A DNA stretch of 64,000 nt, taken from Curtobacterium luteum. Its GTDB lineage: Bacteria > Actinomycetota > Actinomycetes > Actinomycetales > Microbacteriaceae. The notes under the pieces were generated by a model. It was not told the DNA's origin, searched no databases, and worked only from the letters and a program-made list of their open reading frames with translations. The stretch is from contig NZ_BMOI01000001.1 of the NCBI RefSeq assembly GCF_014646995.1, forward strand, positions 211,018 through 275,017, written 5' to 3'. How positions within the stretch are numbered: the stretch's first letter is position 1; each line of letters starts with the position of its first letter. The position numbers and the translations under genes are program-made. This document shows, piece after piece, positions 46,471 through 54,515 of the stretch.

Positions 46471-47406
46471 GTGCTCGAATCGCCGCCGGACGGGATCCTC
46501 CTCGTCGACAAGCCGCAGGGGATCTCCAGTCACCGGGTCGTGTCGATCGCACGCCGTCGGCTCGGGATGAAGAAGATCGGCCACGCGGGCACACTCGACC
46601 CGATGGCGACCGGGCTACTGTTGCTCGGTGCCGGACCGTCCACCCGGCTGCTGACCCACCTCGTCGGCCTCGGGAAGACCTACACCGCCACCGTCCGCCT
46701 CGGTGTGTCCACGGACTCGGACGACGCGGACGGCGATCCGGTCGCCGCGCCCGGGGTCGCCGGCGCTGACGTGTCGGACGTGGCCGTCGAGGCGGCCGTG
46801 GCTGCGCAGCGCGGCACGATCGACCAGGTGCCCTCGACCGTGAGCGCCATCAAGGTCGACGGCCGGCGCGCGTACGACCTCGCGCGCAAGGGCGAGGAGG
46901 TCGTGCTGAAGTCCCGCACGGTCACCGTGTCGCGCTTCGACGTGACCGGTCGCCAGGAGCACACGGTCACCGTCGACGGCGTCGACGTGCAGGTCGTCGA
47001 CCTCGACGTCGTCGTGGCGTGTTCCTCGGGCACGTACGTCCGGGCGCTGGCCCGTGACGTCGGCGCAGCCCTCGGCACCGGTGCGCACCTGACCGCCCTG
47101 CGGCGCATCGACGTCGGTCCCTTCCACGTGGACGACGCCGTCGACATCGAGGACGACTCGGTCGACGTGCGGGCGGCGCTCCTCCGTCCCGCGGACGTCG
47201 CGCGCACCCTGTTCCCGACCGTCGCCCTCGACCCGGTGTCCGCGAAGGACCTCGCCGACGGCAAGCGCGTGCGGGCGGAGCACCCGGACCACGACGGTCC
47301 CGTCGCGGCCATCGCCGCCGGATCGGACCGGCTCGTCGGTCTCGTCTCGGTCCGCCGCGGACAGCTCCGCGTCATCACCAACTTCCCCACGCCGACGGGA
47401 GCCTGA
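46471..47406 (+). CDS. truB: tRNA pseudouridine-55 synthase
   Basis: This 311-residue enzyme modifies U55 in the T-loop of tRNAs. It has DGILLVDKPQGISSH at the start, the catalytic Asp43 in HAGTLDPMATG, PSTVSAIKVDGRRAYDLAR, and a C-terminal PUA-like region. Leaderless GTG start. Two small membrane protein genes follow before ribF; truB-ribF is a common pairing. Confidence 0.96.
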   Translation: MLESPPDGILLVDKPQGISSHRVVSIARRRLGMKKIGHAGTLDPMATGLLLLGAGPSTRLLTHLVGLGKTYTATVRLGVSTDSDDADGDPVAAPGVAGADVSDVAVEAAVAAQRGTIDQVPSTVSAIKVDGRRAYDLARKGEEVVLKSRTVTVSRFDVTGRQEHTVTVDGVDVQVVDLDVVVACSSGTYVRALARDVGAALGTGAHLTALRRIDVGPFHVDDAVDIEDDSVDVRAALLRPADVARTLFPTVALDPVSAKDLADGKRVRAEHPDHDGPVAAIAAGSDRLVGLVSVRRGQLRVITNFPTPTGA

Positions 47407-47409
47407 GCC

Positions 47410-47775
47410 GTGATCGAGTGGTTCATGTGGGTCCAGCTCGTGCTCGCCGTGGTCGCGGGGCTGTTCGCCGTGGTGGTCGGACTCATCGGGTGGAAGCCGA
47501 ACGACTACACCGTCGGCTCCCTCGTGCTCGTCGAGCTGCTGCTCATCGCGCAGGGGGTCATCTCGCTCGTGCTGCCTGCAGTCGGCAGTCCGCCGAAGGG
47601 CAACGCGCTCGAGTTCGGCGTGTACGCGGTCTCCGTGTTGCTCGTGCCGCCGGCGGCCGTCGTCTGGGCGCTCATCGACCGGACGCGATGGAGCACCGTC
47701 GTGCTGGGCGCCGGCGCGTTCACCGTCGCCGTGATGGTCTACCGGATGTACCAGATCTGGTTCGCCCTGGTCTGA
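47410..47775 (+). CDS. Small four-helix membrane protein of unknown function
   Basis: This 121-residue protein has four hydrophobic helices (MWVQLVLAVVAGLFAVVVGL, GSLVLVELLLIAQGVISLVL, YAVSVLLVPPAAVVWALID, TVVLGAGAFTVAVMVYRMY). GTG start only 3 nt after the truB stop, so it is cotranscribed with truB. Similar small proteins of unknown role occur between truB and ribF in related genomes (from memory). Confidence 0.8.
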   Translation: MIEWFMWVQLVLAVVAGLFAVVVGLIGWKPNDYTVGSLVLVELLLIAQGVISLVLPAVGSPPKGNALEFGVYAVSVLLVPPAAVVWALIDRTRWSTVVLGAGAFTVAVMVYRMYQIWFALV

Positions 47776-47822
47776 TCCGGTGCGGCGCGACCGGCGGCGT
47801 CATCCGGGTCGGTGCTGGTCGG

Positions 47823-47828
47823 TAGAAT
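47823..47828 (+). promoter_or_regulatory. Leaderless -10 box, second small membrane protein gene
   Basis: TAGAAT, 7-nt spacer, then ATG 47836. It argues against the in-frame start at 47812. Confidence 0.55.
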
Positions 47829-47835
47829 CGGTGCA

Positions 47836-48300
47836 ATGGCGACCAGATCCTCACTCGCGACCGGCGTCGGCCGAGTCCTCATCGCCGTCTACGGCATCCT
47901 CGCGCTGGCCGCGACGGGTCGAAGCGTCGTGCAGATCATCGAGAAGTTCTCCTTCGCGCCCTTCGCCTACACGCTCAGTGCCGTCGCCGCGGTCGTGTAC
48001 ATCGTCGCGATGATCGCGCTGATCGCTCCCGGCCGGGTCTGGTACCGCGTCGCCTGCGTCACCATCGGGTTCGAGATGGCCGGGGTGCTCGTCGTCGGGA
48101 CGCTCTCGCTCCTCGACCACCAGCTGTTCCCCGACGACACCGTCTGGTCCTACTACGGGCTCGGCTACCTCTTCGCGCCGCTCGTCCTGCCGATCGCGGG
48201 CCTCTGGTGGCTCCGCAAGCACCACCGGACGGCCGCGCAGGCGACGCCCGCGGCCGACCACCGTTCGGACGCGACACCGACCGCCCCCGTGGGCGAGTAG
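47836..48300 (+). CDS. Small membrane protein of unknown function
   Basis: This 154-residue protein has four hydrophobic helices (RVLIAVYGILALAATGRS, SAVAAVVYIVAMIALIAPG, ITIGFEMAGVLVV-like, LGYLFAPLVLPIAGLWWL) and a short hydrophilic tail. No recognised family. Its own leaderless promoter suggests separate expression. It ends 8 nt before ribF. Confidence 0.8.
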   Translation: MATRSSLATGVGRVLIAVYGILALAATGRSVVQIIEKFSFAPFAYTLSAVAAVVYIVAMIALIAPGRVWYRVACVTIGFEMAGVLVVGTLSLLDHQLFPDDTVWSYYGLGYLFAPLVLPIAGLWWLRKHHRTAAQATPAADHRSDATPTAPVGE

Positions 48301-48308
48301 GGACGGCC

Positions 48309-49271
48309 GTGCAGTACTACGACGACCTCGCCGACATGGCTCAGGGCTTCGGACCGAGCGCCGTGACCATCGGGAAGTTCGACGGCGTGCACGTCGGGCA
48401 CCGCGCGGTGATTGCGCACCTCGAACAGTCGGCCCGGCAGCAGGGCCTCGTGTCGACCGTCGTCACGTTCGACCGGCATCCCCTGAGCGTCATCGACCCG
48501 GTGAAGACGCCCCCGGCGCTGACGAGCATCGCCCAGCGACGCGAACTCCTCGAGGACGTCGGCGTCGACGCGACCGTGCTGCTCCGCTTCGACCACGACC
48601 TCCAGTCGAAGGAACCCGAGGACTTCGTCTCCGAGATCCTCGTCGACACGCTGCACGCGCGCTACGTCTTCGTCGGCAGCGACTTCCGGTTCGGGCACCG
48701 CGGCGCCGGGGACGTCACCCTGCTCCGCAGCCTGGGGGAGCGTCTCGGCTTCACCGTCGAGCTCATCGACGACGTCGACCTGGTGGACGACGTCCGCCCC
48801 GCCGGCGAGCGTCGGGTGTCCTCGACGTGGATCCGTGAGCTGCTCGGCGACGGCCGTGTCGCCGAGGCCGCCCGGCTGCTCGGACGTGAGCATGCCGTCC
48901 GGAGCGTCGTCGTGCACGGCAACCAGCGCGGACGCGCGATGGGCTACCCCACCGCCAACCTCGACCCGCACTGCGAGGGCTTCGTCCCGGCCGACGGCGT
49001 CTACGCGGCCCGGGTGCTGCACGACGGCACGCTGTACCCTGCCGCGGTGTCGGTGGGCAACAACCCGACGTTCGACGGCGTCCCGGAGAAGCAGATCGAG
49101 GCGCACCTGCTCGACGTCGACATCGACCTCTACGGCGAGACGATCGCGGTGCTGTTCGTCTCGTACGTCCGCGGCATGGTGAAGTTCTCGTCGATGGACG
49201 AGCTCGCCGCGCAGATGCAGCAGGACGACCTCGACATCCGACTCCTGCTCGGGCTGCCCGCGCCGGTCTGA
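48309..49271 (+). CDS. ribF: Bifunctional riboflavin kinase / FAD synthetase
   Basis: This 320-residue enzyme makes FMN and then FAD. The N-terminal FMN adenylyltransferase domain has TIGKFDGVHVGH and FVGSDFRFGH; the C-terminal flavokinase domain has GNQRGRAMGYPTANL and SVGNNPTF. GTG 48309 follows AGGGA by 6 nt and begins MQYYDDLADM, the expected N-terminus. A repeat array and a strong terminator follow. Confidence 0.95.
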   Translation: MQYYDDLADMAQGFGPSAVTIGKFDGVHVGHRAVIAHLEQSARQQGLVSTVVTFDRHPLSVIDPVKTPPALTSIAQRRELLEDVGVDATVLLRFDHDLQSKEPEDFVSEILVDTLHARYVFVGSDFRFGHRGAGDVTLLRSLGERLGFTVELIDDVDLVDDVRPAGERRVSSTWIRELLGDGRVAEAARLLGREHAVRSVVVHGNQRGRAMGYPTANLDPHCEGFVPADGVYAARVLHDGTLYPAAVSVGNNPTFDGVPEKQIEAHLLDVDIDLYGETIAVLFVSYVRGMVKFSSMDELAAQMQQDDLDIRLLLGLPAPV

Positions 49272-49298
49272 CGTCGGCAGCTGCCGTCTCCCGCGGGC

Positions 49299-49452
49299 GC
49301 GAGACTCGGCCGTGCGCCCGCGAGACTCGGCCGGGCGGGCGCGAGACTCGGCCGGGCGCCCGCGAGTGTCGGCCGAGGCGACAGTTTTCGCGGCTCCGAA
49401 CGCGAGAACTGTCGCCCAGCGCGAGACTCGCCCCCGCGCAGCCCGACACTCG
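49299..49452. repeat. Tandem GCGAGACTCGGCCG array after ribF
   Basis: GCGAGACTCGGCCG starts at 49299, 49320 and 49341, and a variant GCGAGTGTCGGCCG at about 49362 (period 20-21 bp). Related pieces (GCGAGACTCGCC and CGACACTCGCC) follow at 49421 and 49443. No coding sequence is apparent in 49272-49490. Confidence 0.75.
49378..49415. repeat. Inverted repeat within the ribF-downstream array
   Basis: GCGACAGTTTTCGCG (49378-49392) faces CGCGAGAACTGTCGC (49401-49415) over an 8-nt loop, with a single mismatch pair. It is the only AT-containing stretch in the array. Confidence 0.7.
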
Positions 49453-49490
49453 CCGCCGCGTACGCCGCGCGCCCCGCACCCGGCGCAGAA

Positions 49491-49534
49491 CGCAGGACGC
49501 CCCGCGACCGACGTCGGTCGCGGGGCGTCCTGCG
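49491..49534. terminator. Perfect 44-bp palindrome, bidirectional terminator
   Basis: Two exact 22-bp arms (CGCAGGACGCCCCGCGACCGA and one more base) with no unpaired loop bases, between convergent ribF and the DUF349 gene. Confidence 0.85.
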
Positions 49535-49544
49535 GTGCCAGGAC

Positions 49545-50777
49545 TCAGCCGCCGAGCGCGTCGAGCCAGATCTTGCGGGCGTCGAGGGCCTCTTGCGCGT
49601 CCTTGATCTTCCGGGCGTCGCCCGACTCCTTGGCCGCGGCGAGCTCCGCCTCGAGCTTGCCGATCGCGTCCTCGAGCTGGCTCGCGAGACCGGTCTGACG
49701 GGCCTTGCGCTCCGGGTCGGACGCCTTCCAGTGCTGGTCCTCGAGGCTCCGCACGTGGTCCTCGATCTGACGCAGACGGTCCTCGATGCGCCGGACGTCG
49801 CCGCGGGGCACCTTGCCGATCTCGTCCCACCGACGCTGGATGCCCGTGAGGGTCCGGCGAGCGGCGACCCGGTCGGTCTCCTGCAGGAGCGGCTCGGCCT
49901 CGGTCAGGAGCGCCTGCTTCGCGTCGAGGTTGGCAGCGAATTCCTCGTTCTCGACGGCCGCCTCGGCGTGGCGCTGCTCGAACAGGACGTCTCCGGCCGC
50001 CTTGAACCGTGCCCACAGGGCGTCGTCATGGCGCTTGCCCGCACGGCCGGCGCGCTTCCAGTCGTCGAGCAGCTGCCGGTAGGTCGGGATCGCGTCGGAG
50101 CCGCGCGGTGCGAGCGCCTCGGCCTGGGCGACGAGGTCCTGCTTCCGGCTGCGGGCGTCACGGTGCTGCGCGTCGAGCTCGGAGTAGAAGGCACGACGGT
50201 GCTGGTCGACCGTCGAACGAGCGGCACGGAAGCGCTTCCACAGCTCGTTGGCCTCGTTCTTCGGGATCCGCGGACCGTCGTGCTGGTGCTGCTGCCAGCG
50301 GGCGAAGACGTCGTCGAGCTGCGCGGTGATCTGCTTCCACTGCGCACGCGCCGGGTCCACCGCGGCCAGGGCCTCGGCCTCCTCCACCAGTGCCGTCCGG
50401 TGCGCGAGGGCGTCCGTCAGCGCCTGCTGGGCCTGCTCGGCCTGCTCCTTGGTGAGCGAGCCGACCTGGTCGGAGAGCGCGGCGACGCGGTCCTCGAGCG
50501 TCTTGATGTCACCCACGACCCGGGCGTCCGCCAGCTGCTCGCGGAGGTGCGCGACGGTCCGGGAGACGTCGTTCGCCGAGGCGCCGCGCTGCACGCGCTG
50601 CTCCGCGATCTTCACCTGGCCCTCGAGGTCGGCGTACTTCCGTGCGAAGTAGGCGAGGGCCTCGTCCGCCGTGGCGTCCGGGTACTCGCCGACGGCTCGC
50701 TCGCCGTCCTCGTACCGGACGTACACCGTCCCGTTCTCGTCGACCCGCCCCCAGGTCGTTGCTTCGTCAGATCCCAC
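49545..50777 (-). CDS. DUF349-repeat protein
   Basis: This 410-residue, highly charged, mostly helical protein is built of about four or five DUF349 repeats (for example RAQWKQITAQLDDVFARWQQ, LWKRFRAARSTVDQHRRAFY, TYRQLLDDWKRAGRAGKRHDDALWARFKAAGDVLFEQR). Repeats carry conserved W-K/R-F patterns and long coiled-coil linkers. Function is unknown; it occurs widely in actinobacteria. GTG 50777 with GAGGCGAG upstream. A TAGGCT -10 box lies at 50839-50844. Confidence 0.88.
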   Translation of the reverse strand: MGSDEATTWGRVDENGTVYVRYEDGERAVGEYPDATADEALAYFARKYADLEGQVKIAEQRVQRGASANDVSRTVAHLREQLADARVVGDIKTLEDRVAALSDQVGSLTKEQAEQAQQALTDALAHRTALVEEAEALAAVDPARAQWKQITAQLDDVFARWQQHQHDGPRIPKNEANELWKRFRAARSTVDQHRRAFYSELDAQHRDARSRKQDLVAQAEALAPRGSDAIPTYRQLLDDWKRAGRAGKRHDDALWARFKAAGDVLFEQRHAEAAVENEEFAANLDAKQALLTEAEPLLQETDRVAARRTLTGIQRRWDEIGKVPRGDVRRIEDRLRQIEDHVRSLEDQHWKASDPERKARQTGLASQLEDAIGKLEAELAAAKESGDARKIKDAQEALDARKIWLDALGG

Positions 50778-50838
50778 AGGTCTCGCCTCGATCGTGGTCG
50801 TGCATCGCCGACGTCCCCGTCGGCACGGTCAGGTCGTC

Positions 50839-50844
50839 AGCCTA
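50839..50844 (-). promoter_or_regulatory. Putative -10 box, DUF349 gene
   Basis: Minus-strand TAGGCT about 62 nt upstream of the GTG start, in the gap after the cyclophilin gene. Confidence 0.4.
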
Positions 50845-50890
50845 TTGCACGAAGACGCTGCCGGGACGGCCGGGGTCGACGGGTTGTGGA

Positions 50891-51703
50891 CTACTGCTCC
50901 CGCTCGATGGTCGCGCCGGTGATCTTCGTCGCGACCTTCGGCTCGCCGGTGCCGTCGCTGCCGGCCTTCGCGATGCCCTTCGAGGTGATCTTCGACACGA
51001 GGGCGGACAGGCCGCTCGTGACCTTCCCAACGACCGTGTACCCGCCCGTCGAGGAGTCGAGTGTCGTGTCGCCGGTGACGATGAAGAACTGGGTCGACTG
51101 CGAGTACGGCGAGGAACTGCGGGCGATCGCGATCGTGCCCTTCGCGTACTCACCGTCGCTCGGCACGTTCTCGAGCGGGCCGTACTCGAACCCGGCGTCC
51201 CCGGTGCCGTCCCCGTTCGCCGAACCGCACTGGAGGAACTGCAGGCCCGTGCTGTCGGCGAGGCGGTGGCAGGTCGTGCCGTTGTAGAACTGCTCCTCGA
51301 TGAGCTCGATCTCGACGCTGGTGGCCTGCGGGGCCTTCTGCCCGTCGAGCTCGATGCCGAGCCGGACGTCCTTGTTCAGCGTGAGTGTGCCCGTCCACGT
51401 CGAGTCCTTCGCGATGGACTTGCTCGGCACGTCCCCGGTGTTCCCGGCGGTCGCGCTCGGCGTCGGGGTCGACGTCGCGGTGGCCGTTGCGCTCGCGTCC
51501 GCCGTCCCCGAGCCCTGCGAGCCGGCGAAGGCGAGCTGCGAACCGGTGGCCAGCGCGGCGACCGCGACGAGGACGACCGTGCCGACGACGTTGTCCCGCA
51601 CCCGGCGACGACGTTGCCGTTCGTGCAGTCCCTGGCGGGCCTGGTAGAGACGGAGGCGCTCGCGCGCCTCGCGGTTGTCACGCGCCTGGTTCTTCGGTGC
51701 CAC
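50891..51703 (-). CDS. Membrane-anchored cyclophilin-type peptidyl-prolyl isomerase
   Basis: This 270-residue protein has a basic cytoplasmic N-terminus, one membrane helix (about VGTVVLVAVAALATGSQL), a Ser/Thr/Ala-rich linker and an extracytoplasmic cyclophilin domain (VEIELIEEQFYNGTTCHRL, LQCGSANGDGTG, GTIAIARSSSPYSQSTQFFIV, YTVVGKVTSGL). It catalyses prolyl isomerisation outside the cell. GTG 51703 is chosen (GAGAGGTCC upstream); a longer start at 51763 would precede the TACGCT -10 box at 51745-51740. Confidence 0.9.
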   Translation of the reverse strand: MAPKNQARDNREARERLRLYQARQGLHERQRRRRVRDNVVGTVVLVAVAALATGSQLAFAGSQGSGTADASATATATSTPTPSATAGNTGDVPSKSIAKDSTWTGTLTLNKDVRLGIELDGQKAPQATSVEIELIEEQFYNGTTCHRLADSTGLQFLQCGSANGDGTGDAGFEYGPLENVPSDGEYAKGTIAIARSSSPYSQSTQFFIVTGDTTLDSSTGGYTVVGKVTSGLSALVSKITSKGIAKAGSDGTGEPKVATKITGATIEREQ

Positions 51704-51769
51704 GGTGCTGGTCGGACCTCTCGTCTCGAGTGTGCGACGAGCGTAGCGGACGGGCCCATGCACCGGCCT

Positions 51770-51801
51770 GGAGGCGCGGGGCGGGCCCGCACCGTGCCTC
51801 C
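51770..51801. repeat. GGAGGC-family palindrome between divergent genes
   Basis: GGAGGCGCGG (51770-51779) pairs with CCGTGCCTCC (51792-51801), with one G-T wobble. It lies between the divergent cyclophilin and rarA promoters, not at a gene end, which argues that the family is not merely a terminator. Confidence 0.65.
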
Positions 51802-51834
51802 CGTCCGGCGGTGGGTGCTATCGGTGGTGACGCC

Positions 51835-51840
51835 TAGGCT
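51835..51840 (+). promoter_or_regulatory. Leaderless -10 box, rarA
   Basis: TAGGCT, 6-nt spacer GGGGGC, then ATG 51847. Confidence 0.6.
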
Positions 51841-51846
51841 GGGGGC

Positions 51847-53220
51847 ATGGCGACGGACCGTTCGGGCATCAACGCGCCCACCACGGGTGGGCGCGCGGGG
51901 CTCGCCCAGGGGTCCGTGCCGCTCGCGGTGCGGATGCGTCCGACCTCGCTGGAGGAGGTCGCCGGTCAGCAGCACCTCCTCGGTCGCGGGTCGCCGCTCG
52001 TGCAGCTCGCGACGGGCACGCGCGAGAACCCGGGCGGCGTCTCGGTGATCCTCTGGGGACCGCCCGGGACGGGCAAGACCACCCTCGCGCAGGCGATCGC
52101 GCGGCAGTCGGGGCGCGAGTTCGTGGAGCTCTCGGCGGTCACCGCCGGCGTCAAGGACGTGCGCGAGGTGATGGAGAAGGCGCTCGCGCACCGCGACCTG
52201 TACGGGTCGACCACCGTGCTCTTCCTCGACGAGATCCACCGGTTCAGCAAGGCCCAGCAGGACGCCCTCCTCCCGGGCGTCGAGAACGGGTGGGTGATCC
52301 TCATCGCGGCGACGACCGAGAACCCGTCGTTCTCCGTCATCTCGCCGCTGCTGTCCCGCTCCCTGCTCCTGACGCTCAAGCCCTTGACCGACGCCGACCT
52401 GGGCATGCTCGTCGACCGTGCGGTGGAGGACCCGCGCGGGCTCGGTGGCGCCGTGGTCCTCGGTGACGAAGCCCGGGCCGCGATCGTGCGCCTCGCGTCC
52501 GGTGACGCCCGTCGCGCGCTCACCGCGCTCGAGGCCGCGGCCGCGTCGGCCGCCGCCGCCCAGGACGACGACGACGACACGGTGCCCGTCGTCGACGCCG
52601 ACACCGTCGCGGCCGCGGTGGACCGCGCACTGCTCCGCTACGACCGGCAGGGCGACGAGCACTACGACGTCATCAGTGCGTTCATCAAGTCGGTGCGGGG
52701 GAGCGATGTCGACGCTGCGCTGCACTACCTGGCTCGCATGATCGAGGCGGGCGAGGACCCGCGCTTCATCGCCCGTCGGATCATCATCTCCGCGTCCGAG
52801 GACATCGGCATGGCCGACCCGCAGGCGCTGCCGATCGCCGTGGCTGCTGCGCAGGCGGTGCAGTTGATCGGCATGCCCGAAGGGCGCATCCCGTTGGCCG
52901 AGGCGGTGGTCTACCTCGCGACCGCGCCGAAGTCGAACGCCGCCTACAACGGGGTGAACCAGGCGATGGCGGACGTCAAGGCGGGGCGGATGGGCGTGGT
53001 GCCGACCCACCTCCGTGACGCGCACTACCCCGGGGCGAAGCGCCTCGGGCACGGCAAGGGGTACGTCTACTCGCACGACGCCGAGCACGGGGTGGCGAAG
53101 CAGCAGTACCTCCCGGACGCGCTCGAGGGCACCGAGTACTACACCCCGACCACGAACGGCTTCGAGCGCGAGGTCGGTCCCCGGCTCGAACGTCTCCGGA
53201 AGATCACCCGCGGCGAGTAG
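51847..53220 (+). CDS. rarA: Replication-associated recombination protein A (MgsA/RarA)
   Basis: This 457-residue AAA+ ATPase is related to clamp loaders. Walker [11 protein letters not shown] (about 70-79), Walker [12 protein letters not shown], sensor 1 [12 protein letters not shown], and C-terminal motifs [13 protein letters not shown] and [18 protein letters not shown] match the RarA/WRNIP1 family, which acts at stalled replication forks. Leaderless ATG start. A 250-bp leader of rpsD follows. Confidence 0.93.
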   Translation: MATDRSGINAPTTGGRAGLAQGSVPLAVRMRPTSLEEVAGQQHLLGRGSPLVQLATGTRENPGGVSVILWGPPGTGKTTLAQAIARQSGREFVELSAVTAGVKDVREVMEKALAHRDLYGSTTVLFLDEIHRFSKAQQDALLPGVENGWVILIAATTENPSFSVISPLLSRSLLLTLKPLTDADLGMLVDRAVEDPRGLGGAVVLGDEARAAIVRLASGDARRALTALEAAAASAAAAQDDDDDTVPVVDADTVAAAVDRALLRYDRQGDEHYDVISAFIKSVRGSDVDAALHYLARMIEAGEDPRFIARRIIISASEDIGMADPQALPIAVAAAQAVQLIGMPEGRIPLAEAVVYLATAPKSNAAYNGVNQAMADVKAGRMGVVPTHLRDAHYPGAKRLGHGKGYVYSHDAEHGVAKQQYLPDALEGTEYYTPTTNGFEREVGPRLERLRKITRGE

Positions 53221-53252
53221 GCGCGGCGGTGGTCCGGCGCCCGACTTGCTGC

Positions 53253-53258
53253 TATCGT
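53253..53258 (+). promoter_or_regulatory. Putative -10 box of rpsD
   Basis: TATCGT about 212 nt before the rpsD start. Confidence 0.45.
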
Positions 53259-53264
53259 TGATCC

Positions 53265-53469
53265 GCCTACGTCCTGGTCCTCGAGCACGGCTGCGTCGAG
53301 GACAGAGTGCCACTCCGGTGGCACGGGGCAGAGGTTCGGACTGTAGCCGTCCGATCCCACAGGCTCATCCCTCTGGATCCCGTCGTCGGGACCGGTCCTT
53401 CCCGTGTGTCTCGTGCGCACGGAGGGCGGTGCCCCTCGAGTATTCAGTTCAGACAGAGAAAAGGACCCT
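53265..53469 (+). promoter_or_regulatory. Structured rpsD leader
   Basis: Roughly 205 nt with three successive hairpins: CCTCGA/TCGAGG (53279-53301), GTGCCAC/GTGGCAC with loop TCCG (53307-53324), and TCGGAC/GTCCGA (53336-53354). A long leader before a gene for an autoregulating primary-binding ribosomal protein suggests feedback control by S4 (inference). The ribosome-binding site is AAAAGGACC. Confidence 0.5.
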
Positions 53470-54099
53470 GTGTCTACCAAGTCACGCACCCGTAGCAAGA
53501 CCCGCCTCTCGCGCGCGCTCGGCATCCCGCTGACGCCGAAGGCGGCCCGGTACCTCGAGAAGCGCCCCTACGGCCCCGGTGAGCACGGCCGCACCCGCCG
53601 TCGTGCGGACAGCGACTACGCCGTCCGTCTCCGTGAGAAGCAGCGTCTGCGCGCCCAGTACGGCATCCGCGAGAAGCAGCTCCGCATCGTCTTCGAAGAG
53701 GCCCGCAAGACGAAGGGCCTGACCGGTGAGAACCTGGTCGAGCTCCTCGAGCAGCGCCTCGACGCCCTCGTGCTCCGTGCCGGCTTCGCCCGCACCACCG
53801 CGCAGGCCCGTCAGCTGATCGTGCACCGCCACATCCTCGTCGACGGCAAGCTCGTCGACCGTCCGTCCTTCCGCGTGAAGGAGGGGCAGCTCATCCACGT
53901 GAAGCAGCGCTCCGAGTCCCTCGAGCCGTTCCAGGTCGCCGCCGCCGGTGGGCACCAGGAAGTCCTGCCGAAGGTCCCGGGCTACCTCGAGGTCGAGATC
54001 GACAAGCTCCAGGCCCGCCTCGTGCGTCGCCCGAAGCGTGCCGAGGTCCCCGTGACCTGTGAAGTCCAGCTCGTCGTCGAGTACTACGCAGCGCGCTGA
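53470..54099 (+). CDS. rpsD: 30S ribosomal protein S4
   Basis: This 209-residue primary 16S rRNA-binding protein has the expected TKSRTRSKTRLSRALGIPL N-terminus and the S4 RNA-binding domain (about 100-160: LEQRLDALVLRAGFARTTAQ, HRHILVDGKLVDRPSF). The N-terminal zinc-binding cysteines of some S4 proteins are absent, as in the zinc-free form. GTG start. It stands alone rather than in the alpha operon with rpsM, rpsK and rpoA. A strong terminator follows. Confidence 0.97.
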   Translation: MSTKSRTRSKTRLSRALGIPLTPKAARYLEKRPYGPGEHGRTRRRADSDYAVRLREKQRLRAQYGIREKQLRIVFEEARKTKGLTGENLVELLEQRLDALVLRAGFARTTAQARQLIVHRHILVDGKLVDRPSFRVKEGQLIHVKQRSESLEPFQVAAAGGHQEVLPKVPGYLEVEIDKLQARLVRRPKRAEVPVTCEVQLVVEYYAAR

Positions 54100-54115
54100 T
54101 CTCCTGATCGCTCAC

Positions 54116-54155
54116 GAACGGCGGGTCGTCCTCTTGCGAGGGCGGCCCGCCGTTC
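54116..54155 (+). terminator. Terminator after rpsD
   Basis: GAACGGCGGG...CCCGCCGTTC stem extended by inner CG and CCTC/GAGG pairs, about 18 bp with two G-T wobbles, loop TTGC. Confidence 0.85.
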
Positions 54156-54226
54156 CGTGTTCCCGCTCAGCACCGCCACTAAGCTTGTCGGGCGTGCACA
54201 CCACGCACGCGAGAGGGAGAGGCACC

Positions 54227-54409
54227 GTGAAGCAGCTGTTCTTCGTCGCCGTCGGCATCGTCATCGGGTTCGCCGTGGCGCACCAGGTCGCGAACACCCG
54301 CGGCGGTGCGCGCTTCTTCGCGGACGTGAACGCACGGACGAAGGCCTTCGCGGACGCCGTGGCCGACGGGTACAAGTCCCGCGACGCCGAACTCCGCACC
54401 GACGCCTGA
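54227..54409 (+). CDS. Small membrane protein between rpsD and alaS
   Basis: This 60-residue protein has one N-terminal hydrophobic helix (LFFVAVGIVIGFAVAHQV) and a short charged tail (ARTKAFADAVADGYKSRDAE). GTG 54227 with AGGGAGAGG upstream. A similar short protein lies just before alaS in many Microbacteriaceae (from memory); role unknown. Its stop codon is embedded in a heptamer repeat. Confidence 0.8.
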   Translation: MKQLFFVAVGIVIGFAVAHQVANTRGGARFFADVNARTKAFADAVADGYKSRDAELRTDA

Positions 54410-54445
54410 CGCCTGACGCCTGACGCCCGACGCCTGGCGCCCGTC
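54401..54445. repeat. Heptamer repeat GACGCCT spanning a stop codon
   Basis: GACGCCT is repeated three times in tandem, followed by diverged copies (GACGCCC, GACGCCTG, GCGCCC). The stop codon of the small membrane protein gene is the TGA formed at the first junction, so slippage would only change downstream non-coding sequence. Confidence 0.7.
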
Positions 54446-54515
54446 GCCCGGCACCAGCGGCGCCCGAGCACCGCGCACGCCCTCCCACGCACTCGACCTG
54501 AAACCAGGAAGCACC

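Noticed and set aside
49299-49452. Origin of replication or DnaA-box array
   Set aside because: The units do not resemble DnaA boxes (TTATCCACA type) and no replication genes are adjacent.
51770-51801. Terminator for cyclophilin or rarA
   Set aside because: It lies upstream of both genes, between divergent promoters, so it cannot terminate either; kept only as a repeat-family member.
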